A stretch of DNA of 64,000 nucleotides from contig CM037462.1 in the NCBI GenBank assembly GCA_021014325.1, forward strand, positions 10,832,501-10,896,500, written 5' to 3'. The notes beneath the pieces are model-generated. The model saw only the letters and a program-made list of their open reading frames with translations, ran no database searches and had not been told where the DNA came from. This DNA is from Plazaster borealis (Eukaryota > Echinodermata > Asteroidea > Forcipulatida > Labidiasteridae). The position numbers and the translations under genes are program-made. Below, one piece after another: positions 22,667 to 33,714 of this stretch. Positions within the stretch are counted from its first letter, which is position 1; every line of letters begins with the position of its first letter.

Positions 22667-23440
22667 TTGAAGGGGGGGGGCATTTAAATGAAGCATCCCA
22701 ACAAAATTGTGGATTGCATGAATTTAATAGGTGTTCTCTCACATAGCAGGTTTTTTTGTACTATCCCATTACACACTCGCAGGTATTCAAATTAAGCCAA
22801 TCAGCCATTAGGGGGAGGAGCATCAGCAAGTGGGGTGCATCGATCGCATCCGCGTTTGAATTTATTAAGAATCCACTCTGCATACCGATTAATGATCTTG
22901 GTACTTCTTCTTTGAGTAAATGATTATAAGATATATGAACTGGTTCGACTGAAGCCAACCCCTAAACCTCTCTCATCAACCTCTCTCGTCAACCTCCCCC
23001 CCCCCCAAAGCAGTTTTCCCATCTCGCTACAGTGCATTGATTTTGTTATTGATCCGCCACTATGCCCGACCCAGCGGTGTGTGTTGATACATGCACAGTG
23101 TGTACTCTACTCTGGACAGGGGACTTTCTACCTGACTAGGGTCCGCATATTCAATGTCTCCCAATGTTATTAGTTTCGATCAGTCAGGGGGGATTGGTGA
23201 TGTAGTATATGAGGAGGATATTGCACAAGAGAGAGAGGAGGTGTTTGTTTCGCTCCTCAATAAATGCACATATTCTCCCCCTCCTCCATCTCTTCCAACC
23301 AGTCCTAGACATATTGACCTGTATGGGTCAGCTTGGATTTGGGCTGAAGTTTATTGCAAAGTCCCCCCTTTGGTTGTAAAACATGTCACGCCACACGCTA
23401 AAATCAAGCACTTCTCCGAAATATTGAAACGGCACTCTTT
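22667..23440. other. Noncoding stretch, nothing recognised
   Basis: Short C/G runs at about 22671 and 22997. A 103-codon frame at 23154-23465 has no recognisable domain or splice context. Confidence 0.35.
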
Positions 23441-23448
23441 CAGTGCCA

Positions 23449-23556
23449 AGGTCGTACATGTATGATCTACGTGATGTCTTCCGAAAGCACCATTATCGTA
23501 CATGTACAACCTTGTTTATGTACTCAAAAAGTGTCATCAATCGTACATGTACGACC
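23449..23556. repeat. Three CGTACATGTA palindromic sites
   Basis: CGTACATGTA occurs at about 23453, 23507 and 23543; the last is the full palindrome CGTACATGTACG, and the middle has CGTACATGTACAA. Spacing is 54 and 36 bases. They resemble the cluster at 8911 (alternating GTAC cores). Function unknown. Confidence 0.6.
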
Positions 23557-23604
23557 CATAATTTCCATAATGAAAAATAATAAAATATCCATAATAAAAG
23601 ACCC

Positions 23605-23639
23605 ATAATGCCCTCTCTGTTATCAAGAGAGGGCATTAT
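23605..23639. repeat. Perfect 14-bp stem hairpin
   Basis: ATAATGCCCTCTCT, a 7-base loop, then its exact complement AGAGAGGGCATTAT. It may be a solo terminal structure of a small element or a small hairpin RNA; too short to be a typical animal pre-miRNA. Confidence 0.7.
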
Positions 23640-23868
23640 CACTCAAGAAATACTATTGACTTTGGGATGTACCAAGGCAACACAAATCAGCAAAATACAT
23701 TTTGTTTGGTAAGAAAGACTTTTTAAAAATTTGATCACAGAATTTTGAAAAACCTCAAAAAGTTGAGCATTTTAGGTTCAAAACGCAAACAAAAGCGCGC
23801 ACTGAAAGAGTTAAAAGTGAAGGCAACCAAAATATCACTCTTTATACAAATGTAATGCGATGTCTTAA

Positions 23869-24252
23869 AGGCACTGGACACTATCGGTAATTACTCAAAA
23901 TAATTGTTAGCATAAAAACTTACTTGGTAACGATCAATGGAGAGCTGTTGATACATGTAGTATAAAACATTGTGAGAAACGGCTCCCTCTGAAGTAACAT
24001 CGTTTTTGAGAAAAAAGTAATTTCTCAGTAAAATATTGGAATTCATTTCAAGACCTCACGCGTGAGGTCTCGAAATTACATCTGACAGCACACAACTTCG
24101 TGTGACAAGGGTGTTTGTTCTTCCATTATTATCTCGCAACTTTGATGGCCAATTGAGTTCAAATTTTCACAGGTTTGTTATTTTGTGCATATGTTGAGAT
24201 ACACCAAGTGAGAAGACTGGTCTTTGACAATTTCCAAAGGTGTCCAGTGTCA
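23869..24252 (+). mobile_element. piggyBac-like TTAA MITE, family B
   Basis: A 384-bp element with TTAA on both sides (23865-23868 and 24253-24256) and ends AGGCACTGGACACT and GGTGTCCAGTGTCA. Interior matches the copies at 32173 and 60890 (GAGAGCTGTTGATA, CTCCCTCTGAAGTAAC, CACCAAGTGAGAA). Its central palindrome GACCTCACGCGTGAGGTC is unlike that of the other two copies. Confidence 0.8.
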
Positions 24253-24256
24253 TTAA

Positions 24257-24715
24257 ACATTCTTTATGTTATGAAATACTTATGTTATAAACCCTGCAGG
24301 GTTATGATGATTAAGTGTTATTTGAAAGCTCTTATTTCCATCTATTTGACGTGCAAAACGGCATGAAAAGTGAAGATGATCGAAACATCAGCATTGATAT
24401 CGACGTGATGTGTATCTTACACATTCTACATATTGAGAAAAATTTATACATTGGGGTTATTGAAAGCTCTTTTCCTTATCTATTTAATGGACAAATAAAC
24501 CCAGGTTTGAGTTTTGGAAGGAAGTGCCTGAGGTTTTGGCATGGAGCGGAGCGGCTGGTTTTGGCATGGGTATAAAGCAGTTTCACTGTTTGATTCATGC
24601 AAATTTCAAGCTCATCATCATAGACATTAAGTATCCTGGAATAAGTCGGCACTATCAATCATGTCTCTCCACCTATCTATGTGTACCCAGTTTGTAACAG
24701 CACATAGTGTTCAAC
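24257..24715. other. Noncoding stretch, nothing recognised
   Basis: No gene recognised. Confidence 0.4.
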
Positions 24716-25397
24716 AGACTGTGCAAGTCTCGCGCATATTTGAGCTTCCGGGACCATTGTGGTCCCAACCATATGGAGATTTACGTGGGCAAGATTTGTA
24801 AATTATTTAAGTTTAGTGTGGCTTATGACCATGAAAAATGTATATATGTTGTTGGGAATGTAATACTTAGTGATAAAAAATAGGAAAGAAAAATCAATTC
24901 AACAATATAACGAAGAAAACCCGAAAATTAAACTTGACCTTAGCTTCCGGTTGCTGCAAAAAATTAATGCTCACCTCCAAACAAAACTTATGTAAACGCT
25001 TGTTTTGGATGCGCGATGATAATCGGCAGATGCTGTAATTAAAACGCGAAGCCTTTTCATAGCAGTCTATGGTTGTTGAGGCTTCAGCGTCCTCTATAAA
25101 CTGCGTCAAGCGTTATTTTTACGCCCGTGTGACCATCGCGAAGCCACGTAAAGTGGTTTCTGAAAAGTTACGATCAAATAAGCATCCTTGTCCCAGAGTT
25201 TTAATTTTGCTTCAATAGTAATTAACACATTATTAGTGTATTTATTATAAAAACTAAATTTTATAAACATGTATCAAGTATTTTTGTTGTTAAGATTTTA
25301 TCATTGAATTTAATTAAAATAAAGATTTGATTTCAGAGAAAAAAATGTTCTTCGTTTGACGTGTCTCGTTCCGATACGCACGAGACTTGCACAGTCT
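24716..25397. mobile_element. 682-bp element with AGACTGTGCAAGTCTCG inverted ends
   Basis: The left end AGACTGTGCAAGTCTCG (24716) recurs as its exact complement at 25381-25397. The inverted match may extend outward by CAA/TTG with one mismatch. The interior is AT-rich and noncoding. No target duplication is clear. A non-autonomous DNA transposon of unknown superfamily is the simplest reading. Confidence 0.6.
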
Positions 25398-25855
25398 ATT
25401 GCATTGTCCGATGTTTTTAGAGCCACAGTACTTGAAAGTTTACTGTTACAGACGCAAATTTTCGTGTAAAATCAGAAGTATCTAGAGTCTGCAAATTCTA
25501 CAGATCATGCCTTTTTATAAAGAAAATGTTTTCACTTATAAATCATAAATTTTATAAGTTATTTGTAGTTTAGGAACAAGTTGTCTTTTTTTGTTTAGTT
25601 AATCAAGTTAACTTTCCTCTTCAAGCCTATGCAGTTAGTTACAAAAACCTACAAATTGTTAGAATTCACGCAACTTGAATTGCCGTAGTTTGTGTACTGC
25701 GCATTACAGGTTTATGAATCAAACGGTTTCTATTGTTTATTTCCATTGGTGTAAGATGAATGATAATCAAAACCAGTAGCCATTTTAGAGTTCAGCAAAT
25801 CATATCAACTGGAAAGGATCGTTTCATAGCATGTGTTTCAAGGTTTCAGCCAGGA
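25398..25855. other. Noncoding stretch, nothing recognised
   Basis: No gene recognised. Confidence 0.4.
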
Positions 25856-25861
25856 TTTGCT

Positions 25862-26025
25862 AAAAGGGTGTCCAAATTTTCTGGTATTTTAAAAACCGGT
25901 TGTCCAAATTGTTCTCTTACAATACATTTATGTAAATGACAGATTAAACAGGGTGTCCAAATTGTTCACTTACAATTTACATGTTAATGACAGATAAAAC
26001 GGGGTGTCCAAAACTTAAAGACACC
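25862..26025 (+). repeat. Short tandem repeat around GGGTGTCCAAATTGTT
   Basis: Four degenerate units of GGTGTCCAAATTGTTC, ACTTACAATTTAC and AATGACAGATAAAAC, spaced about 43-52 bp. Ends with AGACACCCCTCTGG, which inverts the GGGTGTC word. Confidence 0.6.
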
Positions 26026-26129
26026 CCTCTGGCTAATAACAGTATGTGTGTTATACGTTGTGCTTGTGCGTGTGCGTACATTCCAATGTGCACACACCCA
26101 GTGCATCAATGTTTGAGTGCTTCTCAGGC

Positions 26130-26300
26130 ACTATATTCCGTTATAAGTGCAGCCATCTTGTTTGTCTCCCTTTCAAGTCAGTGTGACCAAACTGAGGCTG
26201 GTAGGACAACCAGAAAAAATAGTCAGGCCCCCTGCTTTGTATGTTTTGAAAATCTGAGTATATCTATGCTTGATATATTTTTGGAACTAGACAATGATGT
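26130..26300. mobile_element. Copy of the AACCAAACCGAG dispersed repeat
   Basis: GCAGCCATCTTGTTTG, then GACCAAACTGAGGCTGGTAGG and AAAAATAGTC, as at 20656 and 39222. Right end not defined. Confidence 0.4.
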
Positions 26301-26318
26301 ATGGTGTTATGCAGGGGT

Positions 26319-26668
26319 GTCGTGTAGCCGAGCGGTTTAGAGCATGGAATTCAAGTTCTGGAGGTTAAGTCATCGGGGTGTGGGTTCGAATCCCGGTCAT
26401 GACACTTGTGTCCTTGAGCAAGATGCTTTACTATAATTGCTTCTCTCCACCCAGGGGTATAAATGGGTACCTGCAAGGGTAGAGGTTGATATTGTGTTTG
26501 GAAAAGCCTTCAGAGCGCCACGGCAGCCCGGCTGTATACTCCCCAGGGAGCTGAGAAAGATTAAAGGAATGTTATTGGCCCAATGACCAGGGCACTAATT
26601 AAAGCGCATTGATACGTTATTGTAAAAATGTGCTATATAAGAACTAGTTATTATTTTTATTGTTATTA
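26319..26668 (+). mobile_element. tRNA-Leu(CAA)-derived SINE
   Basis: The head looks like a tRNA-Leu: GTAGCCGAGCGG (A box), an anticodon arm reading TTCAAGTTCTGG with CAA in the loop, a long variable arm and the B box GGTTCGAATCC at 26383. The body has TGTCCTTGAGCAAGATGC, CCCAGGGGTATAAATGGG and CAATGACCAGGG. The tail, GCTATATAAGAACTAGTTATTA, resembles a LINE 3' end, as expected for LINE-mobilised SINEs. An inverted copy lies at 35598 and a degenerate one at 35060. It is not a tRNA gene, because the acceptor arm is mismatched. Confidence 0.82.
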
Positions 26669-27957
26669 TGTTGTCTGTTTTTACCTTTATGGTTTTACCA
26701 TAGAGCAGGGATCTTGCCCATAATGAACATGGAACAATAAGTGAAGCCCTCATGTGCTTCACTAATGGCTAAGAAGTACGTCATGTAGGAAAATCATTAA
26801 CATTCCTTGCTTGAGCAGCAATTGGGAACATTCTTGAGATCTTTGAACCTAGTGTTACTGATAAGAATTTTATCTCGCTGTTTCGTGACTCCAGTGCCAT
26901 TATAACTTTTTCTGCTGGAATATTGTGGATAATTAAACCAGTTAGCGCCGGGGATATTCCATTTCTTCCCCCCATTCCACCCAGACGGGATTGATTTCTC
27001 TGCAACAAGGCCAAGAAAAAAAGGTTGATAGTGGTCACAGCCCCTGTTTATTATGTCCAGACCTCATTTCAGAAACAAAATATTCCTAGAAATTCTTATT
27101 TCATTTCGTGGTGATCAACTACGATAACAATCTTGTAGGATTTGGGTTTTTGCACTCGGTGTGAAATCCCCTCCATTGACATTTCAGACCATGAAACACA
27201 AGCCTTTATTGTTGTTGTTGGAATCTAAACGAGATCCACTCGGTGATCCGTATATTTGTTTTTGGAACGTTCAAGTTGCAGGGAGATGTTCCGTTACCTC
27301 AATCGTCATTACCCGAAGAGATCAAGTTCACCCCCACTGGAAGACTTGACATGAAAAATGAGACATTTTTGAAAATTCATGTTTGCATTGTTTATACGAC
27401 AGTAAACTTCTAAATTGTGCATCAGTTTACACTGGAAGACTTACCATAAACAATGAGACATTTGACAATTTGGAAATAGAGGGCGCTGTCGTGAGCTACC
27501 ACGCCTTTTTTTCTTGTGCTCTTCTGTCTTGCCATTTTTAAAATCTGTAATTGCGTATTTATGTTTTCTTCAGCTCGTTTTTGTAAATTTTTAAATTGTA
27601 AACTTTGAAAATATGAATAGTGTCGGCCTGGATTAACTATACCATTATACAAAAAAAAATAATGTTATGAGAATGCATTGTGAAAATAAAAAATCAGCGA
27701 ACACTTGCAGCATTCAGATTCTGAGACGATCACTGAAAAATAAACATAAAAACAAAATTATGAAAAAGAAGGGATCTGAGATCAAATTCAGTTTTGTGGT
27801 CTACTCATTTTTTGATAGATGAGGTCCTTGTAAAAGTTTGAATTTTTTTTTTATAGCTCTCTTATCTCACGTTTTGACACTGTCTCAGAGTGAAACTTGA
27901 TATCATTGGTTTGTAACAATCCACACAGGAGCTTGTTTTGTAGGCAAAAGGTGGAAT
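26669..27957. other. Noncoding stretch, nothing recognised
   Basis: A partial ACCATAGAGCAGGGATC at 26698 resembles the palindrome at 8646. No gene recognised. Confidence 0.4.
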
Positions 27958-28226
27958 TCAACGCCGTTTTGATTGAATATCGTTGAAATTCAGGAATGAA
28001 CTAAAAGAAAATGTACCCCCCCCCCTGAATTATGCCTTTCATTGCTATGATTCGCTTGATGATGGGGGTCGGTTGATTTGTACCCTGTATCCACTGGTAA
28101 AAGTTTTGGCACCCTCCCTTCTTTGCGAATGCGGAGAGACACAGACAGACAATCAAATAAGTGACAACTGCCCCCTGTACTCTCCTCCAATCAGCCGAAG
28201 AAAATGGCTGACAAATGGCTGCCATC
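27958..28226. mobile_element. Dispersed repeat related to 20656
   Basis: Starts ACGCCGTTTTGATTGAATATCG..AATTCAGGAATG, as at 20660, and ends GAAAATGGCTGACAAATGGC. Probably a member of the same MITE group. Noncoding. Confidence 0.4.
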
Positions 28227-29057
28227 ATAGATGAGCAACAACTCCAAAGAAGACAACAAAGTTAATCATTAGAGTCAAGGTTTTGTCAAAATCACTGCTG
28301 ATCATATTAGTTTTTCGTGTTTAAACCAAGGTTTCCTGTTCTAAGTTCATTTTAATTTATGCCATTTAATTTCTCCCGGATGAACACGATACACTGAATA
28401 TCTTGTGAGCGCCTGAACAATTTTTTAATTTATGCGGTTTAATTTCTCCCGCACCAACGCGATACACTCAATTTATCTTGTGAGCCCCTAAAAGAAGAAA
28501 AATCTCTTTAAAAATTGTCCCAAGATTTCCTTGGGGTTAACGGTGGAATGAGGGATGGAATAATTAGTGTCGGTGTGTATGTCGTGACTGTCCCACGCTC
28601 TCGCTGTGTAACTGCATCTCAGAAACCCGCTGCAGGCTAGACAACGACGATGCATTATGCATCCCCAATGTGCGGATGTGCAGCGTACATGAGGAGGGGG
28701 GGGGGAGAACGACGTCCGAGGAACACTCCACGTTAACGGGTCTAATCAATAAAAAGCAGTTGAAACACCGATGATGTATTGCAAATTTTGGATAACATCT
28801 GCCGGCGTTGGGCTCTCTCGCTCACTCAATTTCATTCTCTGCAGAGAGAAAACACGTACAGGAAGCAAAAATGACTTATGTGCCAAGTGTCAGATTGGGA
28901 GATTCGTTAATGTGTTAATTATAATACATTCGGTGTGGACTCTTTTTAGTTTAGTTTATTACCGTTAATTTGGACAAAACACCAGAATACAACGTATGGA
29001 GCAAAAGGGGAACCCCAAACAGACACCTAGGGGACCCTTGTTCACACATCAACTCAA
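28227..29057. other. Noncoding stretch with a short duplication
   Basis: TTAATTTATGCCATTTAATTT at 28351 recurs as TTAATTTATGCGGTTTAATTT at 28426, each followed by CTCCCG and a CGATACACTGAAT-like word (about 75-bp repeat). No gene recognised. Confidence 0.4.
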
Positions 29058-29060
29058 CCC

Positions 29061-29091
<31 letters not shown>

Positions 29092-29103
29092 AAAAAAAAA
29101 AAA
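29058..29103 (+). repeat. Homopolymer junction: about 22 C then about 22 A
   Basis: An unbroken poly-C run is followed directly by poly-A. Length in the assembly is likely unreliable. Confidence 0.9.
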
Positions 29104-29435
29104 TGGAAAAAAAAAATGCAACAACAACAAACAAACAAACAAACAATCACAACTTCAACCAAAGAAAGAAGAGAAAATTGCATGAACAATCAGTAGCAAA
29201 CATGGAAATATGCGTGTATACAGTTTTAAAAGAGTAAAATCACAAAAGAATAATGTAGTTAATTTGCATTTCAACATTTGCTACGTATTGCACAAGCAAG
29301 ATGATAAAGTGAAAGTGACTCTACACATTACAGGTCACTAGTGAGGGAATGGTCAAAGATGCCAGATTTAAATTGAGAAACAGTTTGGACATTTCTGAGG
29401 TCAGATTGAATTTCGCTCCAGGGGTTGTAAATGCA

Positions 29436-29496
29436 GTATTTATTTATGTATTTATTTATTTATTTATGTATTTATTTATTTATTTATTTATTTTAT
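29436..29496 (+). repeat. (TTTA)n microsatellite
   Basis: About fifteen TTTA units with occasional TGTA. Similar to the tracts at 1840 and 2290. Confidence 0.9.
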
Positions 29497-31260
29497 TATT
29501 GTTTATCCTGGGTAAACCTTTCAGTGAAACACTGGTTTTTTTTTCAAAGGCAGTCACAAACATTCATTAATACAAGAATAGAAAATTAAAGGGGACATAA
29601 CATCTACAAAGATATTACAGAGAATATACAAAATTAACAGACAGGAGGGGCGAGGTTGATAAAATCAACATATTACATTAAAAAAAACAAAAGCATGGAC
29701 GATTAAAAAACAAAAAATCTGGGTAAAAATGCCAGTTCTACAAATTCTGTTGGGGATAAGAGTGGGAGAATCAGAAAATCTCAAGTATTGGAAAGTTGTA
29801 GTTTGTTAATTAATACATTTGACATTGATTATTTTTGTTCTTTTTTTCCCCCCCGCATATAAAACTTGTTTTTTGAATTATTATAGTCAACCCAAGAACC
29901 AAACTGGCTTGCAGTGTGTACAAGTGGAAGATGTGTTAGTTTGTTCATTCGTACACTTTGATATGGATACATAAATTTTATTATTTATTTCATCATTTGT
30001 TGTTTTTGAATAATTACAACCATTTCAAAAAACACCTCAAAACAAAAACATTCCCCAAAACAAACAAGAGGCAAAACAATAACAAGTATGTTGATTTGTT
30101 GTGATTAATTTTAGTTGTATTTTTGTTTTTTAATTTTTTATTTGATACATCAATGTTTTTATTTGTTTCCACAAATAAAAGTTGTTGTTGAAAATTCTCC
30201 CACAAAACATTTTTAGAACAAACAAATAAACACAGAAAATTTTGTGTCAGTGTTAAATAATTCGTACTTCAGTGTACTTTTTTAAAACTTTTATATCACA
30301 ATACTGTAATTATTGATGGTGGTATTTCCAATGTAGCGAATCACTTGGTTATTTTATTTAGTGTAAAATTAAACCAATATGCACATGGTGGGTTATTTTT
30401 TATGGTATATTTTTTAAATTAACATTTTATGTAAATTTTTAGGGAAAGTTTGGTCTGCCTTCAACTTGTAACGACAAGATTACTCGGTATCTATAAATCC
30501 CGGCCAAAATGCTGGCGCCACCTGCCAATGAACATACCCTCCCTGGTCCCCCGCTCAATAGTATCATTTTTTGATTTATTTGTTCAGGATTCTTTTCCCA
30601 TTTCAGGATTGGATTAATTAATAGGCTTTTGAGTCACAGTGGTTAGGTTCACTTTTATTAATCCTTGCCATTTTCGAATGATTTTGTCTTGTCATCTGTT
30701 TACAATAGTTGTTCTTGCCTTTCTGTTACTGTTCCTTTAAATCATAAGTAACGGAATAGTAGCAAACATTAGTTTCTTGTATTGTTGCATGTTAGTTTAA
30801 ATCTTGACTGAATAAATCATAATAACGAATATCATAATAATCATATAATAGTAAACAACCCAGCAATGAGAGCCAACATTGATCGTGGGCCGAGGGAAGG
30901 GGCAACGAGTTATGACCAGAATTAAAATGTGTGAAATGACAAGCAAAAGAACTGCGGAAAAAACTCTAATGCCGGTGAGATGTTTGGACATTTGTTTCGT
31001 AGTGACTCCCTCCTTACAACCCTTCCCCCCTTAAATAAGTCTTTTGTTAAATCTCCTGAAATGAGAAACAGCACAACTTGGTTGAAAGACGAGGTTAATT
31101 TTACTTCTTTCTCGGTTTCAAATAACATGGCAAAATTGTTGAAAACATAGTATTGATAAGAGGTTTAATGATATCAAACATCTTTCTTCAAATTCAAACA
31201 GCAGCATTGAAATAAAAGTGATATGACCTGAGTGAAAGGTTAAAGAAGAAAAAACGTAAA
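29497..31260. other. AT-rich noncoding stretch, nothing recognised
   Basis: No exon, RNA gene or repeat family recognised. Confidence 0.4.
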
Positions 31261-31740
31261 TACACATGGCACACAGAGGCAAATCGGAACCCGGGTTGTT
31301 CAGAGGTAGATCAGTGGTTATGTTAATGATGGCAGCTCTCCCGTTGACGCAGAGTCACGACTTCAATGAGATCAGATTGGGGTCTTTGTGTTCCCTTCAA
31401 TCGCCTTTCAGAGCCATTATACTCATCGAGCGAACGAGATGCTCAACTCCGAGTGCAGCAGCCGACGTTTGAAAAGCATGCAACATCCTCATCTGCCCAT
31501 TCTCCTATTCGGCTTTTCTTCTCTTGTTGTTTCGGCCGTGCGTGCTCAAGACGGTTGTGGGTGGGGGGGGGAGAAAAAAAGTGGAGAAATTGCATCACGT
31601 TGCTATGGCAATGCTAACGTCATCGCCTTGTATTTTTCTAGATGGATTGTTTTACTGCATTACGATGCACGAAGGTTGAGTCTTTTGTGTTGGCGGTCTG
31701 AGGTAACTCGAGGGTTTCTCTCTCTAGCATCGTAGAGTTC
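31261..31740 (+). other. GC-richer island with overlapping open frames, unassigned
   Basis: Three forward frames overlap here (68, 83 and 115 codons), so at most one can be coding. None has a recognisable domain, signal peptide or consensus splice borders. CpG is commoner than in the surroundings. It may be an old repeat or a noncoding exon. I do not call a gene. Confidence 0.3.
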
Positions 31741-31906
31741 AAGGTGGTCTGACAATCTGTAGATCTATGGTAACATGCTAGCAATTAACCTCATATCTGA
31801 GTTTCATGATGTTTGTACTGCGCTCAAATTTGATTATTGTCGGTCTTTGAAATAAGCCAATTAAGTTCAACTGATTCCTAGGGTTAGTCTGTGTGTACTA
31901 TTTTAA

Positions 31907-32168
31907 AGGGAGGGTATACCTTTTGTAAATACTCCAAAAATTAATGACCATAAAAATTGACTTGGTAAAGAGCACTGGAGAGTTGTTGATAATATTTAAC
32001 CTTGTTAGAAACGACATCCTTTGAAGTAATGTAGTTTTAGAGAAAGAGGTGTTTTTTTTCACCAAAAGATTTGAATCTGAAAAAGGCTTCAGGCATGAAG
32101 CCTTCCTCATGCATCTGAAAGCACAATTCAAATTGTAATTCGGCGTTACACCACAATTGTTGAACTTA
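31907..32168 (+). mobile_element. Chimeric TTAA MITE: family A end, family B interior, 3'-truncated
   Basis: TTAA at 31903-31906, then the family A terminus AGGGAGGGTATACC, followed by family B interior words (GAGTTGTTGATAATA, CCTTTGAAGTAATGTAG, GAGAAAGAGGT). The central stem is GGCTTCAGGCATGAAGCC, unlike the others. It ends abruptly where the next TTAA MITE starts. Confidence 0.65.
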
Positions 32169-32172
32169 TTAA

Positions 32173-32545
32173 AGGTATCGTACACGTTTGGTAATGACTC
32201 AAAACAAATATTAGCATAAAAACTTGCTTGGTAACAAGCAACGGAGAGCTGTTGATAGTTTAAAACATTGTAGGAAACGACTCCCTCTGAAGTAACGTAG
32301 TTTTCGAGAAAGAGGTAATTTCTCACTAAAATAATAAAAACTTCTTACAAGAAGTTTTTATTACTATCTGAAAGCACACAAATGTGTACAACAAGGGTGT
32401 TTTTTCTTTCATCATTTTCTTGCAACTTCGATGACCAATTGAGCCCAAATTTTCACAGGCTTGTTATTTTATGCATACTGTATATGTTGGGATACACCAA
32501 GTGAGAACACTGGTCTTTGACAATTACCAAACGTGTTCAGTGCCT
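32173..32545 (+). mobile_element. piggyBac-like TTAA MITE, family B
   Basis: TTAA at 32169-32172 and 32546-32549; ends AGGTATCGTACACG and CGTGTTCAGTGCCT. The central palindrome AAACTTCTTACAAGAAGTTT is shared with the 60890 copy. Noncoding. Confidence 0.8.
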
Positions 32546-32549
32546 TTAA

Positions 32550-33480
32550 TAAACCAATAAATAAACCATTCACATTCTTTCTGCATTTAAAATTGATGTA
32601 CTTAAAAATATTTTTTGGAGGGGGTCCTTTTTAATGTTATGTTTTCAGAAAGTGTGTTATTTGAGTGAATAAAATATGAGATTTTTTGTTTTATTCCATG
32701 GGGCTGTGTAGAAATCATCCCTGCCGGCTCTGTGGCCATTTTGTAAACATGTGATGTCACAGGTTACATGGGCTGTACAATGTTATGTAGTATTGTACAA
32801 TTGAATACTATTGTATATACCCTAAACCTTTAAACTTATTCTGGTTTGATGGATTCCAACTCAGTCAGTATTGGGAAGAGACACTGCTTGATAACCACCT
32901 CTCGCCTCAAAAAAAAATACCTATTATAGTTAACCTAAATGTTTATGTACTGTAAACAAATCTAGACCATTTCTTGAGGCTGCCACCTCATATTCCCATC
33001 CCCCAGTCATTTCTTCTGCTACCCTGTGATCTTCCCTCTTGTGGTCTTGTTTCGTCAGCGCCAACGTCTAACGCCTACAAGACGACGACGTGTGGGCTCA
33101 TACAGATTGCGTTATTATGCTGCAGATTCTTTTGAACGACATGTAAACACAAGGCTTTTTATGAAACCATCGGGAGTCGGGAGGTGTCAAGTGTCAGAAG
33201 AATTTTGTCCCCCGATCTTAGCTTTGCTAGATTTTTATTTCGGGAGGTGGGGGTGGGGGATAACTGAATTACAATTGCTAATCTTGTATCCACAATAGAG
33301 GCAGAGGGCAAATGTTGAATCTAAGCTACTACGCCTTGGCCATGTTGGGAATATATTTCAAGATCAAAAGATTTGAATTATCAGATGATACAAAAATTGA
33401 GAAAGTTTTGATTAGATTTAGTTTCAAGTAATACACCCCAAACAAAGATACTGACATAATATGGGAAGACTGCCAACATT
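32550..33480. other. Noncoding stretch, nothing recognised
   Basis: No gene recognised. Confidence 0.4.
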
Positions 33481-33481
33481 A

Positions 33482-33554
33482 GGGCTAGATGGCTCAGTCT
33501 GTCGAGCACCGGCATGTTAATCCGGAGGTCACAGGTTCAATCCTGTGCTGGTAA
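33482..33554 (+). other. tRNA-like sequence (decayed tRNA or SINE head)
   Basis: A box TGGCTCAGTCTG, an anticodon-like arm CCGGCATGTTAATCCGG with GTT in the loop, and B box GGTTCAATCCT within the inverted words CACAGG and CCTGTG. The acceptor ends GGGCTAG and CTGGTA do not pair and the T loop is one base off, so it is probably a pseudo-tRNA or the head of an unrecognised SINE. Confidence 0.5.
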
Positions 33555-33714
33555 AAAACAAAATTGTTAAGCCAAAAATTGAAATTAAATTGATGTATCA
33601 GACAATTTAAATAAGCATTCAGACATGAACAAAATTGTTGAAACATTTTGATTACATCAATTACTGTCTAAATCTTGAATTGAGGGTACTGTCTTTCATT
33701 GCATTCTTGTTTGA

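Noticed and set aside
26319..26402. Functional tRNA-Leu gene
   Set aside because: The acceptor arm is mismatched, a SINE body follows directly and further copies exist in the window.
29058..29103. Poly-C/poly-A run as a functional element
   Set aside because: Homopolymers of this kind are common and error-prone in assemblies.
31266..31735. Cluster of overlapping forward frames as a coding exon
   Set aside because: Three frames compete over the same bases and none shows a domain or consensus splice borders; listed only as an unassigned GC-richer island.
33482..33554. Functional tRNA-Asn gene
   Set aside because: Acceptor ends do not pair and the T loop is irregular, so it is listed as tRNA-like only.
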